DNA of 64,000 nucleotides from JAVKBW01 sp964352715 (GTDB taxonomy: Bacteria; Pseudomonadota; Alphaproteobacteria; UBA8366; Aestuariispiraceae). The stretch lies in contig CAYGSU010000005.1 in NCBI GenBank assembly GCA_964352715.1, forward strand, positions 1 to 64,000, written 5' to 3'. How positions within the stretch are numbered: the stretch's first letter is position 1; the number at the start of each line of letters is the position of its first letter. The notes under the pieces are model-generated. The model was not told where the DNA came from, did no database searches, and saw only the letters and a program-made list of their open reading frames with translations. A program made the translations under genes and the position numbers. Below are positions 24,969-33,900 of the stretch, in pieces.

Positions 24969-25963
24969 AGCGTGGTTCTGTCCCGGTAGCCGGGACTGTT
25001 TCCCAGTGTTTCCGCTTCATAGACGCCACGCGCGATCGCGCGGGCAAGGCAATCGGCCGTCAGTGACCCCAGCCGGGCGAGGTCGGCCGTATCGACAGGC
25101 GGCCGCGTTCCGGTCGCTAGAGAAAACACCGTATCGCCGTCAAAGGGGGTGTGGACGGGGTGCAGGGCGCGCGCCAGCCCGTCCTGCGCCATCGTCGCCA
25201 GCCTGTGCGCCTGTGTCTTGGTCAGCGTCGCATCGGTCGCGACAATCGCCAGCGTGGTGTTGCCGCCGACGGCTGCATCTAGCTTGCTGGTATGGAAACC
25301 GGGCGGTAGCCGCTGCGACGGCGGCTCCAAGCCGCCGAATTCGCCGTCGATTTCATACGGCCAGGCCCAGAAGGTTTTGCCATCCGGCATGACAGCTGAT
25401 CCGACCGCATTGACTGCGACCAGCGCCCCGCAGGTAACCCCTGTTTTTTCATCGACAATCGATGCGCTGCCCAGACCGCCTTTCAACCCGGCGGTAACGG
25501 CGCCGTAACCGGCCCCGGCATTCCCAAGCCTGAAATCAGCCCCGGCGGCGTCGAAGGCGATGATGCCGAGGCTTCGGTAGGGCGGCGTTTCGCCCCAGGT
25601 CTTGTCGCCGCCATTGGCGAGATCGAAAAGGATCGCCGCCGGCACGATCGGAACGACTGTGCCGGCAATGGCGAAGCCCCTCCCGGCCGCCGCAAGACGC
25701 GCCTGAACGCCGCCGGCGGCATCCAGCCCGAAGGCAGATCCTCCGCTCAGCACGACAGCATGGGCGGCATCGACGAGGTTCACGGGGTTCAGCGCATCCG
25801 TTTCACGGGTTCCCGGCGCGCCGCCGCGCACATCCACAGCAGCGGTTGCGCCGGCTTCGGGGCACAGCACAACCGTCACACCGGTTCGGCATGCCGGGTC
25901 ATCGGCATTGCCGACGGTCAGACCGCTGACATCGGTGATCAGATTGCGCGGGCCGGGTTTCAG
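24965..25963 (-). CDS. P1/S58-family Ntn hydrolase (DmpA/NylC-like peptidase)
   Basis: A 332-residue autocleaving N-terminal nucleophile hydrolase of the DmpA/NylC type, acting on N-terminal amino acid amides or similar bonds. GGNTTLAIVATDA carries N235 and T236, matching the Asn-Thr autoprocessing site described for NylC. ALNPVNLVDAAHAVVLSGGSAFG and GAGYGAVTAGLKGG are family motifs. The only in-frame ATG/GTG near the start is GTG 25879, which would remove the conserved N-terminal strand KPGPRNLITDVSGLTVGNA. That strand is encoded from a CTG at 25963, overlapping the FNR stop as CTGA, so I use CTG. Confidence 0.82.
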   Translation of the reverse strand: MKPGPRNLITDVSGLTVGNADDPACRTGVTVVLCPEAGATAAVDVRGGAPGTRETDALNPVNLVDAAHAVVLSGGSAFGLDAAGGVQARLAAAGRGFAIAGTVVPIVPAAILFDLANGGDKTWGETPPYRSLGIIAFDAAGADFRLGNAGAGYGAVTAGLKGGLGSASIVDEKTGVTCGALVAVNAVGSAVMPDGKTFWAWPYEIDGEFGGLEPPSQRLPPGFHTSKLDAAVGGNTTLAIVATDATLTKTQAHRLATMAQDGLARALHPVHTPFDGDTVFSLATGTRPPVDTADLARLGSLTADCLARAIARGVYEAETLGNSPGYRDRTTL

Positions 25964-26715
25964 GAGTCTTCAGCCATGATCGCAAGCTGGTCGCGATTCG
26001 GAATATGAATTACCCCGCCCTCGCGCAACTGGATAACGCCGGATGTCTTCAACTGGGTAAAGTTCCGGCTGACAGTTTCCATGGTCAGACCGAGATAGTC
26101 GGCTATATCCGCACGGCTCATCGGAACCTTCACGGAACGAGGGTCTGCGCCTTTCAATTCGGCGCGGCGAGACAGGGCAAGAATAAAAGTGCACAACCGC
26201 TCTTTGGCTGTTTTCCGGCCAAGCAGCAGCATCTGTTCATGGGCTTCGGCCAGTTCATGCGACGCCAGGCTCAGCAGACGACGTTCCAGCTTCGGAATCC
26301 GGTCCAGAAGTTTCAGAAAGTCCGTTCTGGTGAATCGGCAAAGCCGGCTGGGTAGCAGGGCTTCGGCGGAATAGGCGAAGGATTCCTCGGCTGCGATACC
26401 CATGAAGTCGCCGGGAAACAGGAAACCGGTGATCTGACGTCGACCGTCGGGCAACAGCTTGTACAGCAACAGCGCGCCTTCTGTGATGTTGAAGAAATGA
26501 TTGGCAGGGTCGCCTTCGGTGACGATCGGCGCGTGGGCATCGAAGGTTATGGATGTCTGAATAGCGGCCAGTTGCGCCAGTTCGGATTCGTTGAGCACGC
26601 TGCAGATCGAGTGGTGACGGACCCCGCAATCAGCGCACGGGTGACTGCATTTGGTCGTGCACGGCGTCGATAACCGAGCGGTCTGAAGATGATCGGAAAT
26701 ATACACCTGGTTCAT
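25960..26715 (-). CDS. FNR/FnrL-type oxygen-responsive transcription regulator
   Basis: A 251-residue Crp/Fnr regulator. The N-terminus carries a cysteine cluster (C19, C23, C27, C30, C38 in CTTKCSHPCADCGVRHHSIC), and C126 in the sensor domain (SRLCRFTRTDF) sits where FNR has its fourth cluster ligand. This supports an oxygen-labile [4Fe-4S] FNR. The cyclic nucleotide-like domain (about 50-160) precedes a helix-turn-helix with IADYLGLTMETVSRNFTQL near residue 205-223. Its stop overlaps the P1 hydrolase start codon. No strong FNR site was found nearby. Confidence 0.92.
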   Translation of the reverse strand: MNQVYISDHLQTARLSTPCTTKCSHPCADCGVRHHSICSVLNESELAQLAAIQTSITFDAHAPIVTEGDPANHFFNITEGALLLYKLLPDGRRQITGFLFPGDFMGIAAEESFAYSAEALLPSRLCRFTRTDFLKLLDRIPKLERRLLSLASHELAEAHEQMLLLGRKTAKERLCTFILALSRRAELKGADPRSVKVPMSRADIADYLGLTMETVSRNFTQLKTSGVIQLREGGVIHIPNRDQLAIMAEDS

Positions 26716-26809
26716 GCCACATCCGGTTGAAAAACAAGGCTGACTTCATGCCGCAGGCAGACATTAACAAGAAACCGCAGGGATGGCGAGAGCAAGCAAT
26801 CCGCCGGGT

Positions 26810-28153
26810 TTATGCGATCGGAAGCGCCAGCCGGAAAGTCGTTCCCTGTCCGTCGGTCTTGACGAGATTCAGGTCGCCGCCATGCTGCCGGGCCAGTTCG
26901 CGGGATATCGCAAGCCCCAGTCCGGTGCCGCCGGCCCTGGCTGAGCCCTTGAACGGTTTGAACAGGTTTTCCTGCGCCTTGGGCGCCATGCCGGGCCCGT
27001 TGTCGTCGATATCAAGAATATAGTGCGTGTTGCCGGAATGGCCCGTCAGGGTAAGGGTTAACGCGCCGGCCTGCACCGCATTCGACAGCAGGTTGTTCAG
27101 GATGCGGTATATCTGATCGCGGTCGACCCGCACCATATGCGGCGAGGCGAGATCAATGGTGATCTCGACTTCTTCCCAGGCGCCGCTGACGACGTCTGCA
27201 AGGATGTCGCCCAGGTCGACATGGCTGCGTCGGATCGGCTGATGATCGGGACCGGCGAAGTCCAGCGTTTCCTTGCAAAGATCGACCGCGCGCTCGATGG
27301 AGGATATCAGCTTCGGGGTGACGCGGCGGACATCCGGGTCTTCCGACCGTTCCAGCCGGTCCGACATCAGGAGGGCGCTGGACAGGATGCCTTTCAGATC
27401 ATGATTGATCTTGGCGACGGCCGTTCCCAGCGCAGCGAGACGGTCTTTCTGCCGCAGCGCCTGGCGCAGGGCCTGCTGCATGTCTGCAAGCTCGCGTTCG
27501 GCCACACCAACCTCGTCACGCCGGCCTGATGGGGCGATGACACGGTTGATGTCTTCCGGGTCGATACTGAAATTCACCATGTTCTTGGTGATCCGCCGCA
27601 TCGGCCGGACGAACAACCAGCGCAGAACGAAATAGACCAGCAAGGCGGTAAAAAGTGAAATCGCGATGGAAAGCAGAAAGATCCGGCTGGCGAACGCTAC
27701 AAGGGCGATACGCAGCGGACGTTCATCCAGAATGACCTGCATGACGGCTTCGGGTTCCTGCGGGCTTTGGCCCGAAACAAGCAGGATGCGGTTGCCGGTC
27801 GACAGCAGGGTTTCAAAGGCCGACAGGATTTGCGACTGCGGCATGTTGTCGTCCAGCGAAATCATCTGGTCCACGGTGGGCGGTGAATCCGCCATGATGA
27901 CCAGCTTTGCGCCATCCCGGCGGATCGATATCGCATGAGCGCCGACATGGCGCAGCAGGGTTTCACCCAGTTCCTTCGACACCATCTGGTCGGGCGCGGC
28001 ATCGAGGGTGAGAATGGCGAGATGGCCGGCCCGGAGTTTTTCTTCGAGATAGGACGTCCGGAAGCGCGCCACCGACGGCACAAAGATGAAAACTTCAGCC
28101 AGCATGACGAAAAGCACGGTCAGAACCAGAAGACGCGCGGACAGGCTTTGCAT
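26810..28153 (-). CDS. HAMP sensor histidine kinase, no adjacent response regulator
   Basis: A 447-residue membrane histidine kinase. TM1 is at about 8-28, a periplasmic sensor region at about 30-147 and TM2 at about 148-180. HAMP follows, then the phosphoacceptor region INHDLKG (H251) and the ATPase domain with NNLLSNAVQAG, DNGPGM and GGTGLGLAIS. The phosphoacceptor motif is HDLKG rather than the common HELRT. No response regulator gene lies within 10 kb, so it is an orphan. The trigger is unknown. Confidence 0.88.
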   Translation of the reverse strand: MQSLSARLLVLTVLFVMLAEVFIFVPSVARFRTSYLEEKLRAGHLAILTLDAAPDQMVSKELGETLLRHVGAHAISIRRDGAKLVIMADSPPTVDQMISLDDNMPQSQILSAFETLLSTGNRILLVSGQSPQEPEAVMQVILDERPLRIALVAFASRIFLLSIAISLFTALLVYFVLRWLFVRPMRRITKNMVNFSIDPEDINRVIAPSGRRDEVGVAERELADMQQALRQALRQKDRLAALGTAVAKINHDLKGILSSALLMSDRLERSEDPDVRRVTPKLISSIERAVDLCKETLDFAGPDHQPIRRSHVDLGDILADVVSGAWEEVEITIDLASPHMVRVDRDQIYRILNNLLSNAVQAGALTLTLTGHSGNTHYILDIDDNGPGMAPKAQENLFKPFKGSARAGGTGLGLAISRELARQHGGDLNLVKTDGQGTTFRLALPIA

Positions 28154-28281
28154 GTGGCACGCTCAATCAAATAGCCGGAAGCCGTAAACTGCTGGCACTA
28201 TAGTCAGCATGGCTTTCAGGACAATGCCAGAGACGCATACAGGGTAGGGCAATCGCCGCTGAAAGCAATCCCGGCCGAAGG

Positions 28282-29007
28282 TCAGGGCCGGCGACGGAGC
28301 TTCTTGTAGACCACCGGAACCAGGGCGAGAAAAGCCAGGCCGACAAATCCGGCAATCAGCTGTGGGGTCATCGCATCCGACAGCGACAGATTGCCGCCCT
28401 GATCCAGAACGCTGCCGAGCCCGGCACCGAAGACGGCGAAAACAGCCGTCCCCGGGATGATGCCGATCAGCGTGCCGACCACGTAGGTTCGCAGCGATAC
28501 GCCCAGGAAGGCAGGGACGATATTGACGATGAAGAACGGAAACAGGGGGACCAGCCGCAACACCAGAAGATAGTTGAAGGCATTTTCAGAGAAGCCGTCC
28601 TGCAACCGAACCAGCCAGGGGCCGGCCTTCGCCCGTAAAAAATCGCCGAGGGCCGACCGTGCGGCAAGAAACAGGATACAGGCGCCGATTGTCGCCGCGA
28701 CCACGACCGTCACGGTTCCAAGAAACGCACCGAACAGAAACCCGCCGACGACGGTCAGCAACAGACCGCCCGGCAGCGAAAAGGCGATGGCGACGATGTA
28801 GACCAGCATGTAGACGGATATTGCCAGAAACTTTTCTTCTGCGACAAAGGTGACCAGAAATTCCCGGTTTTCCCTTAAAACATCCAGGCTTACATAGTCC
28901 TGAAGACCGAAGGCAAAGAACAATCCAAACCCCGCCACCAGGATGGCAAGCGGCAGCAACCGGGCAAATCCGTTGCTTTTGGCGGGCTGGTTGGCGGTTT
29001 CGGTCAT
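28282..29007 (-). CDS. TVP38/TMEM64-family membrane protein
   Basis: A 241-residue inner-membrane protein with about five hydrophobic segments. LLLTVVGGFLFGAFLGTVTVV, continuing to GACILFLAARS, is the SNARE-associated/DedA-like signature of the TVP38 family, with FPFFIVNIVPAFLGV later. Related proteins are thought to move phospholipids between membrane leaflets, but this one is untested. It is divergent from rpmH. Confidence 0.85.
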   Translation of the reverse strand: MTETANQPAKSNGFARLLPLAILVAGFGLFFAFGLQDYVSLDVLRENREFLVTFVAEEKFLAISVYMLVYIVAIAFSLPGGLLLTVVGGFLFGAFLGTVTVVVAATIGACILFLAARSALGDFLRAKAGPWLVRLQDGFSENAFNYLLVLRLVPLFPFFIVNIVPAFLGVSLRTYVVGTLIGIIPGTAVFAVFGAGLGSVLDQGGNLSLSDAMTPQLIAGFVGLAFLALVPVVYKKLRRRP

Positions 29008-29137
29008 TGTGACGCCATATAGGCACCGCCCGGGCTTTTGTTCCAGTAAAGCCTCGGTGAAGGATTGTGAAGGGTGTCAAACGGGTGATTTTTGCCGCCG
29101 GAATGAAACCTGCGGTAAAAAGGCGCCTTGCAGCGCG

Positions 29138-29166
29138 TTGACTTGGCCGGCTGACGCCAGTATACA
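29138..29166 (+). promoter_or_regulatory. Sigma-70 promoter upstream of rpmH
   Basis: TTGACT (29138-29143) and TATACA (29161-29166) are separated by exactly 17 bases, near the housekeeping sigma-70 consensus. The pair lies 40 to 70 bases upstream of the rpmH start on the plus strand. It is the clearest promoter in the window and probably drives rpmH-rnpA and the genes after it. Confidence 0.75.
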
Positions 29167-29207
29167 CCGCGCGATTCAACACGATATCTAATCTCAGGAG
29201 AACGACG

Positions 29208-29342
29208 GTGAAGCGGACATTTCAGCCAAGTCGTCTCGTCCGGAAGCGCCGTCATGGCTTCAGGGCGCGGATGGCCACAAAAGCCGGACGTCAGGTATTG
29301 GCGGCACGCCGCGCGAAAGGCCGCAAGCGTCTGTCGGCCTGA
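29208..29342 (+). CDS. rpmH: Ribosomal protein L34
   Basis: A 44-residue, strongly basic protein, too short for routine ORF calling. It reads KRTFQPSRLVRKRRHGFRARM and ends with AARRAKGRKRLSA, the L34 sequence. GTG 29208 has AGGAG 7 bases upstream. L34 is a component of the 50S subunit. rnpA starts 5 bases after its stop, as in most bacteria. Confidence 0.98.
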   Translation: MKRTFQPSRLVRKRRHGFRARMATKAGRQVLAARRAKGRKRLSA

Positions 29343-29347
29343 TACGC

Positions 29348-29731
29348 ATGCCCGGCGCCAAGGCAGGACACGCCGTTGTCCAACGGCTGAAGCGACGGGC
29401 GGATTTCCTCGCAGTATCCCGGGCCCGGCGCAGTGCTGGTATGCCGGGCGTTGTGCTTCAAGTTGCACCCAATCGACATGCGTCTGAAACGCTACGAGTC
29501 GGGTTTACGGCCAGCAAAAAGGTGGGCGGTGCGGTTCAGCGCAATCGCGCAAAACGAAAACTGAGAGAATTGGCAGCGACCGTCCTGCCGATGCATGGCG
29601 AGGCCGGAATGGATTACGTGCTGATTGCGCGAAACACTACGCCGGACTATCCGTTTCTTGATCTAAAAAGAGATTTCGAACGGGCCATGAAGCGGCTTAA
29701 GGTCTGGCGTTCTGATCGCGACAAGGGGTAG
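29348..29731 (+). CDS. rnpA: Ribonuclease P protein component
   Basis: The 127-residue basic protein partner of RNase P, which removes tRNA 5' leaders. It has the RNR motif region VGGAVQRNRAKRKLRE (about 57-72) and the family N-terminus LKRRADFLAVSRARR. ATG 29348 lies right after rpmH. yidC follows immediately, so yidD is absent from the usual position between them. Confidence 0.96.
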   Translation: MPGAKAGHAVVQRLKRRADFLAVSRARRSAGMPGVVLQVAPNRHASETLRVGFTASKKVGGAVQRNRAKRKLRELAATVLPMHGEAGMDYVLIARNTTPDYPFLDLKRDFERAMKRLKVWRSDRDKG

Positions 29732-29733
29732 TG

Positions 29734-31533
29734 ATGGGCGACGACAAGAGAAATATGGTCCTGGCGATCGTGCTGTCCCTGGTGGTTCTGTTCGGTTGGC
29801 AGTTTCTGTCGGACAAGTTCTTTCCCCCTGCACCCGCTCCGGTTCAGCAACAATCAAGCAGTGAAAATACCGCAAACGAGCCGATTGTCGGCGCGACCAT
29901 CGATTCGACATTGCCGGAAACAGCAGGCGAAGCGGTGCAGTCGATTCGGTCCCGCAGCGACGTTCTGACCGATACCCAGCGCGTGTCGATTTCAACACCG
30001 CGCCTGGAGGGCTCGATCTCCCTGAAAGGCGCGCGGATCGATGACCTGACGCTTTTGGATTACACCGAAACGGTCGATCCGGATTCGCCAAAAATCGTCT
30101 TGCTGGAACCGTCCGGCAGCGCCCGGCCCTATCTGGCGCAGTTCGGCTGGATCGGCGGCGAAGGGACGACGACGCCGGGCGTCGATGCTGTCTGGACAAC
30201 AGATAACACGACCCTGACGCCGGACTCGCCCGTCACCCTGTCCTGGACAAGCCCGGAAGGCGCTGTTTTCCAGCAGGTGATATCGCTGGACAAGGATTAC
30301 CTGTTTTCAGTCGAACAACGGGTTCGCAACGAGTCTGGCCAACCCTTGACCCTTGTGCCGTATGGTCGCGTGTTCCGCACAGGAACGCCGGATATTCTCG
30401 GTTTCTATATCCTGCATGAAGGGCTGATCGGGGTATTCAACGAAACCCTGTCCGAGGTCGATTATGACGATCTTCTTGAAGACGGGAAGATTGAACAGTC
30501 CACGACAGGAGGTTGGCTGGGAATTACCGACAAATACTGGCTGGTGGCGCTTGTGCCGGACCAGACGATACCGGTACAGACCACGTTCAACACGCCGAAA
30601 TCTGCCAATGCGGTGCCACGGTTCCAGGCTGACTTCGTTGCCGATTCCGTCACCATTCCAGCAGGCGGTGACCACACGATGCAAAGCCGGCTGTTTGCCG
30701 GCGCGAAAAAGACGACACTGCTAGACCGGTATGCCGAAGAGTACGGCATCACGAATTTCGATCTGGCGATCGATTTCGGCTGGTTTTACTTTCTGACCAA
30801 ACCGATTTTCTATGCCATTCACTGGCTGAACGAGGTTCTCGGCAATTTTGGTCTGGCCATTCTGGCGTTGACGGTTGGTATCAAGGCCGTGTTCTTTCCG
30901 CTGGCCAACAAATCCTACAAATCCATGAGCAAGATGAAGCTGCTTCAGCCGAAAATGGTCGAGCTGAAAGAGCGTTACGGCGACGATCGCCAAAAACTGC
31001 AAATGGAGATGATGGCTCTTTACAAGAATGACAAAGTGAACCCGCTTTCCGGTTGCTGGCCGATCATGGTCCAGATTCCGGTTTTCTTCGCGCTCTACAA
31101 GGTTCTGTTTGTCACCATCGAAATGCGGCATGCACCGGGCCTGATGTGGATCAACGATCTGTCGGCGCCGGATCCGTTCGGCGTTCTGACCCTGTTCGGC
31201 CTGATCGACTGGCAGGTACCGGCCCTTCTGTCGGTGGTCAATATCGGCGCATGGCCGCTTATCATGGGCTTCACGATGTGGTTCCAGCAGAAGCTGAACC
31301 CGGCCCCGGCGGACCCGATACAGGCGAAGGTTTTTGCCATCATGCCGATTTTCTTCACCTTCATTCTGGCATCGTTCCCGGCCGGTCTTGTCATGTACTG
31401 GGCGTGGAACAACTCGCTGTCGATCCTGCAGCAATGGGTGATCATGAAACGCATGGGGGTTGCCATCGGCGGCGGCAAGTCTTCGGACAAGAAAAGCGAT
31501 TCCAAAGATATAGCCAAAGCTAAAGACAGCTGA
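29734..31533 (+). CDS. yidC: Membrane protein insertase YidC
   Basis: The 599-residue insertase/foldase helps Sec-dependent and independent membrane proteins into the inner membrane. TM1 is at the N-terminus (NMVLAIVLSLVVLFGW) and is followed by the large periplasmic domain typical of Gram-negatives. The conserved 60KD_IMP domain (about 355-580) includes KSMSKMKLLQPKMVELKERY and NPLSGCWPIMVQIPVFFALYK. ATG 29734 and GTG 29731 are both possible, with AAGGGG upstream; ATG 29734 is used. engB begins 3 bases after the stop. Confidence 0.97.
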   Translation: MGDDKRNMVLAIVLSLVVLFGWQFLSDKFFPPAPAPVQQQSSSENTANEPIVGATIDSTLPETAGEAVQSIRSRSDVLTDTQRVSISTPRLEGSISLKGARIDDLTLLDYTETVDPDSPKIVLLEPSGSARPYLAQFGWIGGEGTTTPGVDAVWTTDNTTLTPDSPVTLSWTSPEGAVFQQVISLDKDYLFSVEQRVRNESGQPLTLVPYGRVFRTGTPDILGFYILHEGLIGVFNETLSEVDYDDLLEDGKIEQSTTGGWLGITDKYWLVALVPDQTIPVQTTFNTPKSANAVPRFQADFVADSVTIPAGGDHTMQSRLFAGAKKTTLLDRYAEEYGITNFDLAIDFGWFYFLTKPIFYAIHWLNEVLGNFGLAILALTVGIKAVFFPLANKSYKSMSKMKLLQPKMVELKERYGDDRQKLQMEMMALYKNDKVNPLSGCWPIMVQIPVFFALYKVLFVTIEMRHAPGLMWINDLSAPDPFGVLTLFGLIDWQVPALLSVVNIGAWPLIMGFTMWFQQKLNPAPADPIQAKVFAIMPIFFTFILASFPAGLVMYWAWNNSLSILQQWVIMKRMGVAIGGGKSSDKKSDSKDIAKAKDS

Positions 31534-31536
31534 TCG

Positions 31537-32184
31537 ATGGACTGTTCCGACGCGGCAATCGAAGCGGGACGCAGTCTGTTTGCCGGTGAATGCCAGTTCA
31601 TGCTGAGTGTTGTCCGCACGGCGGACCTGCCGGTTTCCGATATTCCCGAAATTGCCTTTGCCGGCCGCTCCAATGTCGGTAAATCAAGTCTTCTGAATGC
31701 GCTGACCAGTCGGCGCGCCCTGGCGCGAACCAGCAACACGCCGGGTCGGACCCAGGCGCTGAACTTCTTCGATCTGGGCGGCGCTCTGCGTCTGGTCGAT
31801 ATGCCGGGCTACGGCTATGCGAAAGCGCCGAAGCAACTGGTTGAAGACTGGCATGGCCTGATCGACGACTATCTGCGCGGCCGGGTCAATCTGCGGCAAT
31901 GCTGTGTGCTGGTCGATGCGCGTCATGGCACGAAACCGATCGACAAGGCGGTCATGGACCGTCTGGATGCCGCAGCGGTTGCCTATCGCGTGATTCTGAC
32001 GAAAATCGACAAGGTATCGAAAAGCGGGCTGGAAGCCGCACGTGCAGATGTTGCCGCCGCTATCAAACAACGCGCGGCGGCTGCGCCTGAGGTCGTGGAA
32101 ACGAGTTCCCAGACCGGTGAGGGGATCGATGTTCTGCGGGCCCATCTGGCCGTGATTTCCGGTACGATGGACGGTACCGTATAA
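31537..32184 (+). CDS. engB: Ribosome biogenesis GTPase EngB/YsxC
   Basis: A 215-residue GTPase needed for large-subunit assembly. Motifs G1 GRSNVGKS (43-50), G3 DMPGYGYAKAP (about 88-98) and G4 TKIDK (about 155-159) are all present. It lies between yidC and argB, the standard alphaproteobacterial arrangement. Confidence 0.96.
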   Translation: MDCSDAAIEAGRSLFAGECQFMLSVVRTADLPVSDIPEIAFAGRSNVGKSSLLNALTSRRALARTSNTPGRTQALNFFDLGGALRLVDMPGYGYAKAPKQLVEDWHGLIDDYLRGRVNLRQCCVLVDARHGTKPIDKAVMDRLDAAAVAYRVILTKIDKVSKSGLEAARADVAAAIKQRAAAAPEVVETSSQTGEGIDVLRAHLAVISGTMDGTV

Positions 32185-32217
32185 TACCGAATGAGACCGG
32201 TTGGCTGGAGAATGGCA

Positions 32218-33147
32218 ATGGACGGGGACGACAAGAAAAACACCGATCACAAGTCGAAACGGCGGCTGGAATGGCTTGCGAAAGCAGGCATTCTCACCGA
32301 GGCCCTGCCCTATATGCGTCGCTATGCCGGTCAAACCATTGTCATCAAGTATGGTGGGCATGCCATGGGTGACGGCGAGCTGGCGACGTCGTTCGCACGT
32401 GACGTCGTTCTGCTGAAACAATGTGGCCTGAACCCGATTGTCGTTCATGGCGGCGGTCCGCAAATCGGTGCGATGCTGGAGCGGATGAAAATCCAGTCCG
32501 AATTCGTCGACGGCCTGAGGGTAACAGACGCCGCGACGGTCGAGATTGTCGAAATGGTTCTTTGCGGCCAGATCAACAAGGCGATTTCGGCGGCGATGGC
32601 GGAAGCCGGCGGTCGCGGCGTGGGAATTTCCGGCAAGGATGGCGGTCTGATCCGCGCCCGCAAACTGACCCGGACCAAGCGCGACCCGGATTCCAATATC
32701 GAAAAGATGCTGGATCTCGGCTTTGTCGGCGAACCTGAAACCGTCGATCCAACCATCCTGAATGTGCTGACGGAAACCGACCTGATTCCGATCATCGCTC
32801 CAATCGGTCTCGGCCCGGACGGCGAGACCTTCAACATCAATGCCGACACGGCGGCGGGCGCGATCGCTGCCGCGGTCGGTGCGCGGCGTCTGCTTATGCT
32901 GACGGATGTTCCAGGCGTTCTGAACAAGGACGGCGCGGTGATTCAGGAAATCAATACCGGTGAAGCGCAATCCCTGATCGACGACGGCACATTGTCCGGC
33001 GGGATGATACCGAAAATCGAAACCTGCCTGTCGGCTGTTGCGGGCGGCGTCGATGCCGCCGTTATCATCGATGGGCGGGTTGCCCATGCCATCCTGCTGG
33101 AAATCTTCACGGCTCACGGGTCCGGCACCATGATCACGGGGATCTGA
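32218..33147 (+). CDS. argB: Acetylglutamate kinase
   Basis: Phosphorylates N-acetylglutamate, the second step of arginine synthesis. The 309-residue protein has KYGGHAM (44-50), HGGGPQI (77-83) and the MLTDVPGVLN and GGMIPKI motifs of the amino acid kinase fold. The frame opens at ATG 32191, but GGAG at 32207-32210 is ideally placed (7 bases) for ATG 32218, and the extra N-terminal residues are not family-like. argH, the last arginine gene, is at the far end of the window, so the pathway is dispersed. Confidence 0.96.
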   Translation: MDGDDKKNTDHKSKRRLEWLAKAGILTEALPYMRRYAGQTIVIKYGGHAMGDGELATSFARDVVLLKQCGLNPIVVHGGGPQIGAMLERMKIQSEFVDGLRVTDAATVEIVEMVLCGQINKAISAAMAEAGGRGVGISGKDGGLIRARKLTRTKRDPDSNIEKMLDLGFVGEPETVDPTILNVLTETDLIPIIAPIGLGPDGETFNINADTAAGAIAAAVGARRLLMLTDVPGVLNKDGAVIQEINTGEAQSLIDDGTLSGGMIPKIETCLSAVAGGVDAAVIIDGRVAHAILLEIFTAHGSGTMITGI

Positions 33148-33150
33148 TAG

Positions 33151-33831
33151 ATGGCATCGCGGCAAAAGTCGGACCTGCTGACGGCAGATACCTGGATATT
33201 CGATCTGGACAACACCCTGTATCCGGCAAGCTGCAACCTGTTCGCTCAGGTTGATCGGAAAATGGGCGACTTCATTTCCGATCTGCTGGACATTCCCTAT
33301 GACGACGCCCGTGGTTTGCAGAAACAGTACTTTCGCGATCATGGAACGACGTTGCGCGGACTGATGCAGGTACACGGCATCAACCCCGTGGATTTCCTCG
33401 ATTTTGTGCATGATATCGATTACTCACCGGTTCCTCGCGATGAAAAGCTCTCGATGGCGCTGGACAGGCTGCCGGGCCGCAAGCTGATCTTCACCAATGG
33501 TACCGTTGCCCATGCCGATTCCGTGCTGGAACAGCTTGGCGCGGCGCATCATTTCGACGTGATCTATGACATCATTGCATCGGATTACATCCCGAAGCCC
33601 AATCCGGCTCCCTATGAAAAGCTGATTGCCGAACATGATATCGACCCCACGTCATCCGTGATGGTGGAGGATATGGCCAAGAACCTGCTGCATCCGGCGG
33701 CGCTGGGCATGCATACCGTTTGGGTTCGCACGGATGCGGAATGGGCGCAGAACGATTCCGACAACGCAGACCATATTCATCACGAAACAGACGACCTTTC
33801 GGCATGGTTGGACGATCTGGTCGCGACTTGA
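33151..33831 (+). CDS. HAD-family pyrimidine 5'-nucleotidase
   Basis: A 226-residue HAD hydrolase. Motif I is FDLDNTLYP (D18, D20), motif II FTNGT near residue 115, and motif III/IV KPNPAPYEKLI with VMVEDMAKNL. The pattern matches the SDT1/pyrimidine 5'-nucleotidase clade, which dephosphorylates UMP/CMP. The gene follows argB by 3 bases and is conserved at this spot in alphaproteobacteria. Confidence 0.88.
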   Translation: MASRQKSDLLTADTWIFDLDNTLYPASCNLFAQVDRKMGDFISDLLDIPYDDARGLQKQYFRDHGTTLRGLMQVHGINPVDFLDFVHDIDYSPVPRDEKLSMALDRLPGRKLIFTNGTVAHADSVLEQLGAAHHFDVIYDIIASDYIPKPNPAPYEKLIAEHDIDPTSSVMVEDMAKNLLHPAALGMHTVWVRTDAEWAQNDSDNADHIHHETDDLSAWLDDLVAT

Positions 33832-33900
33832 CGCGGGTTTCGTCAAAAGTCAAAGTCCGCCGCCTGATTTTGAACTGCCTTTGATGGAAAGAGACCGATC

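Noticed and set aside
29008..29342. Origin of replication near rpmH-rnpA
   Set aside because: No DnaA box cluster, dnaA, gidA or parAB nearby; the single TTATCCACA box in the window is 22 kb away.
31684..33411. 575-codon minus-strand frame opposite engB and argB
   Set aside because: Antisense shadow of two confident genes; no recognisable motif.
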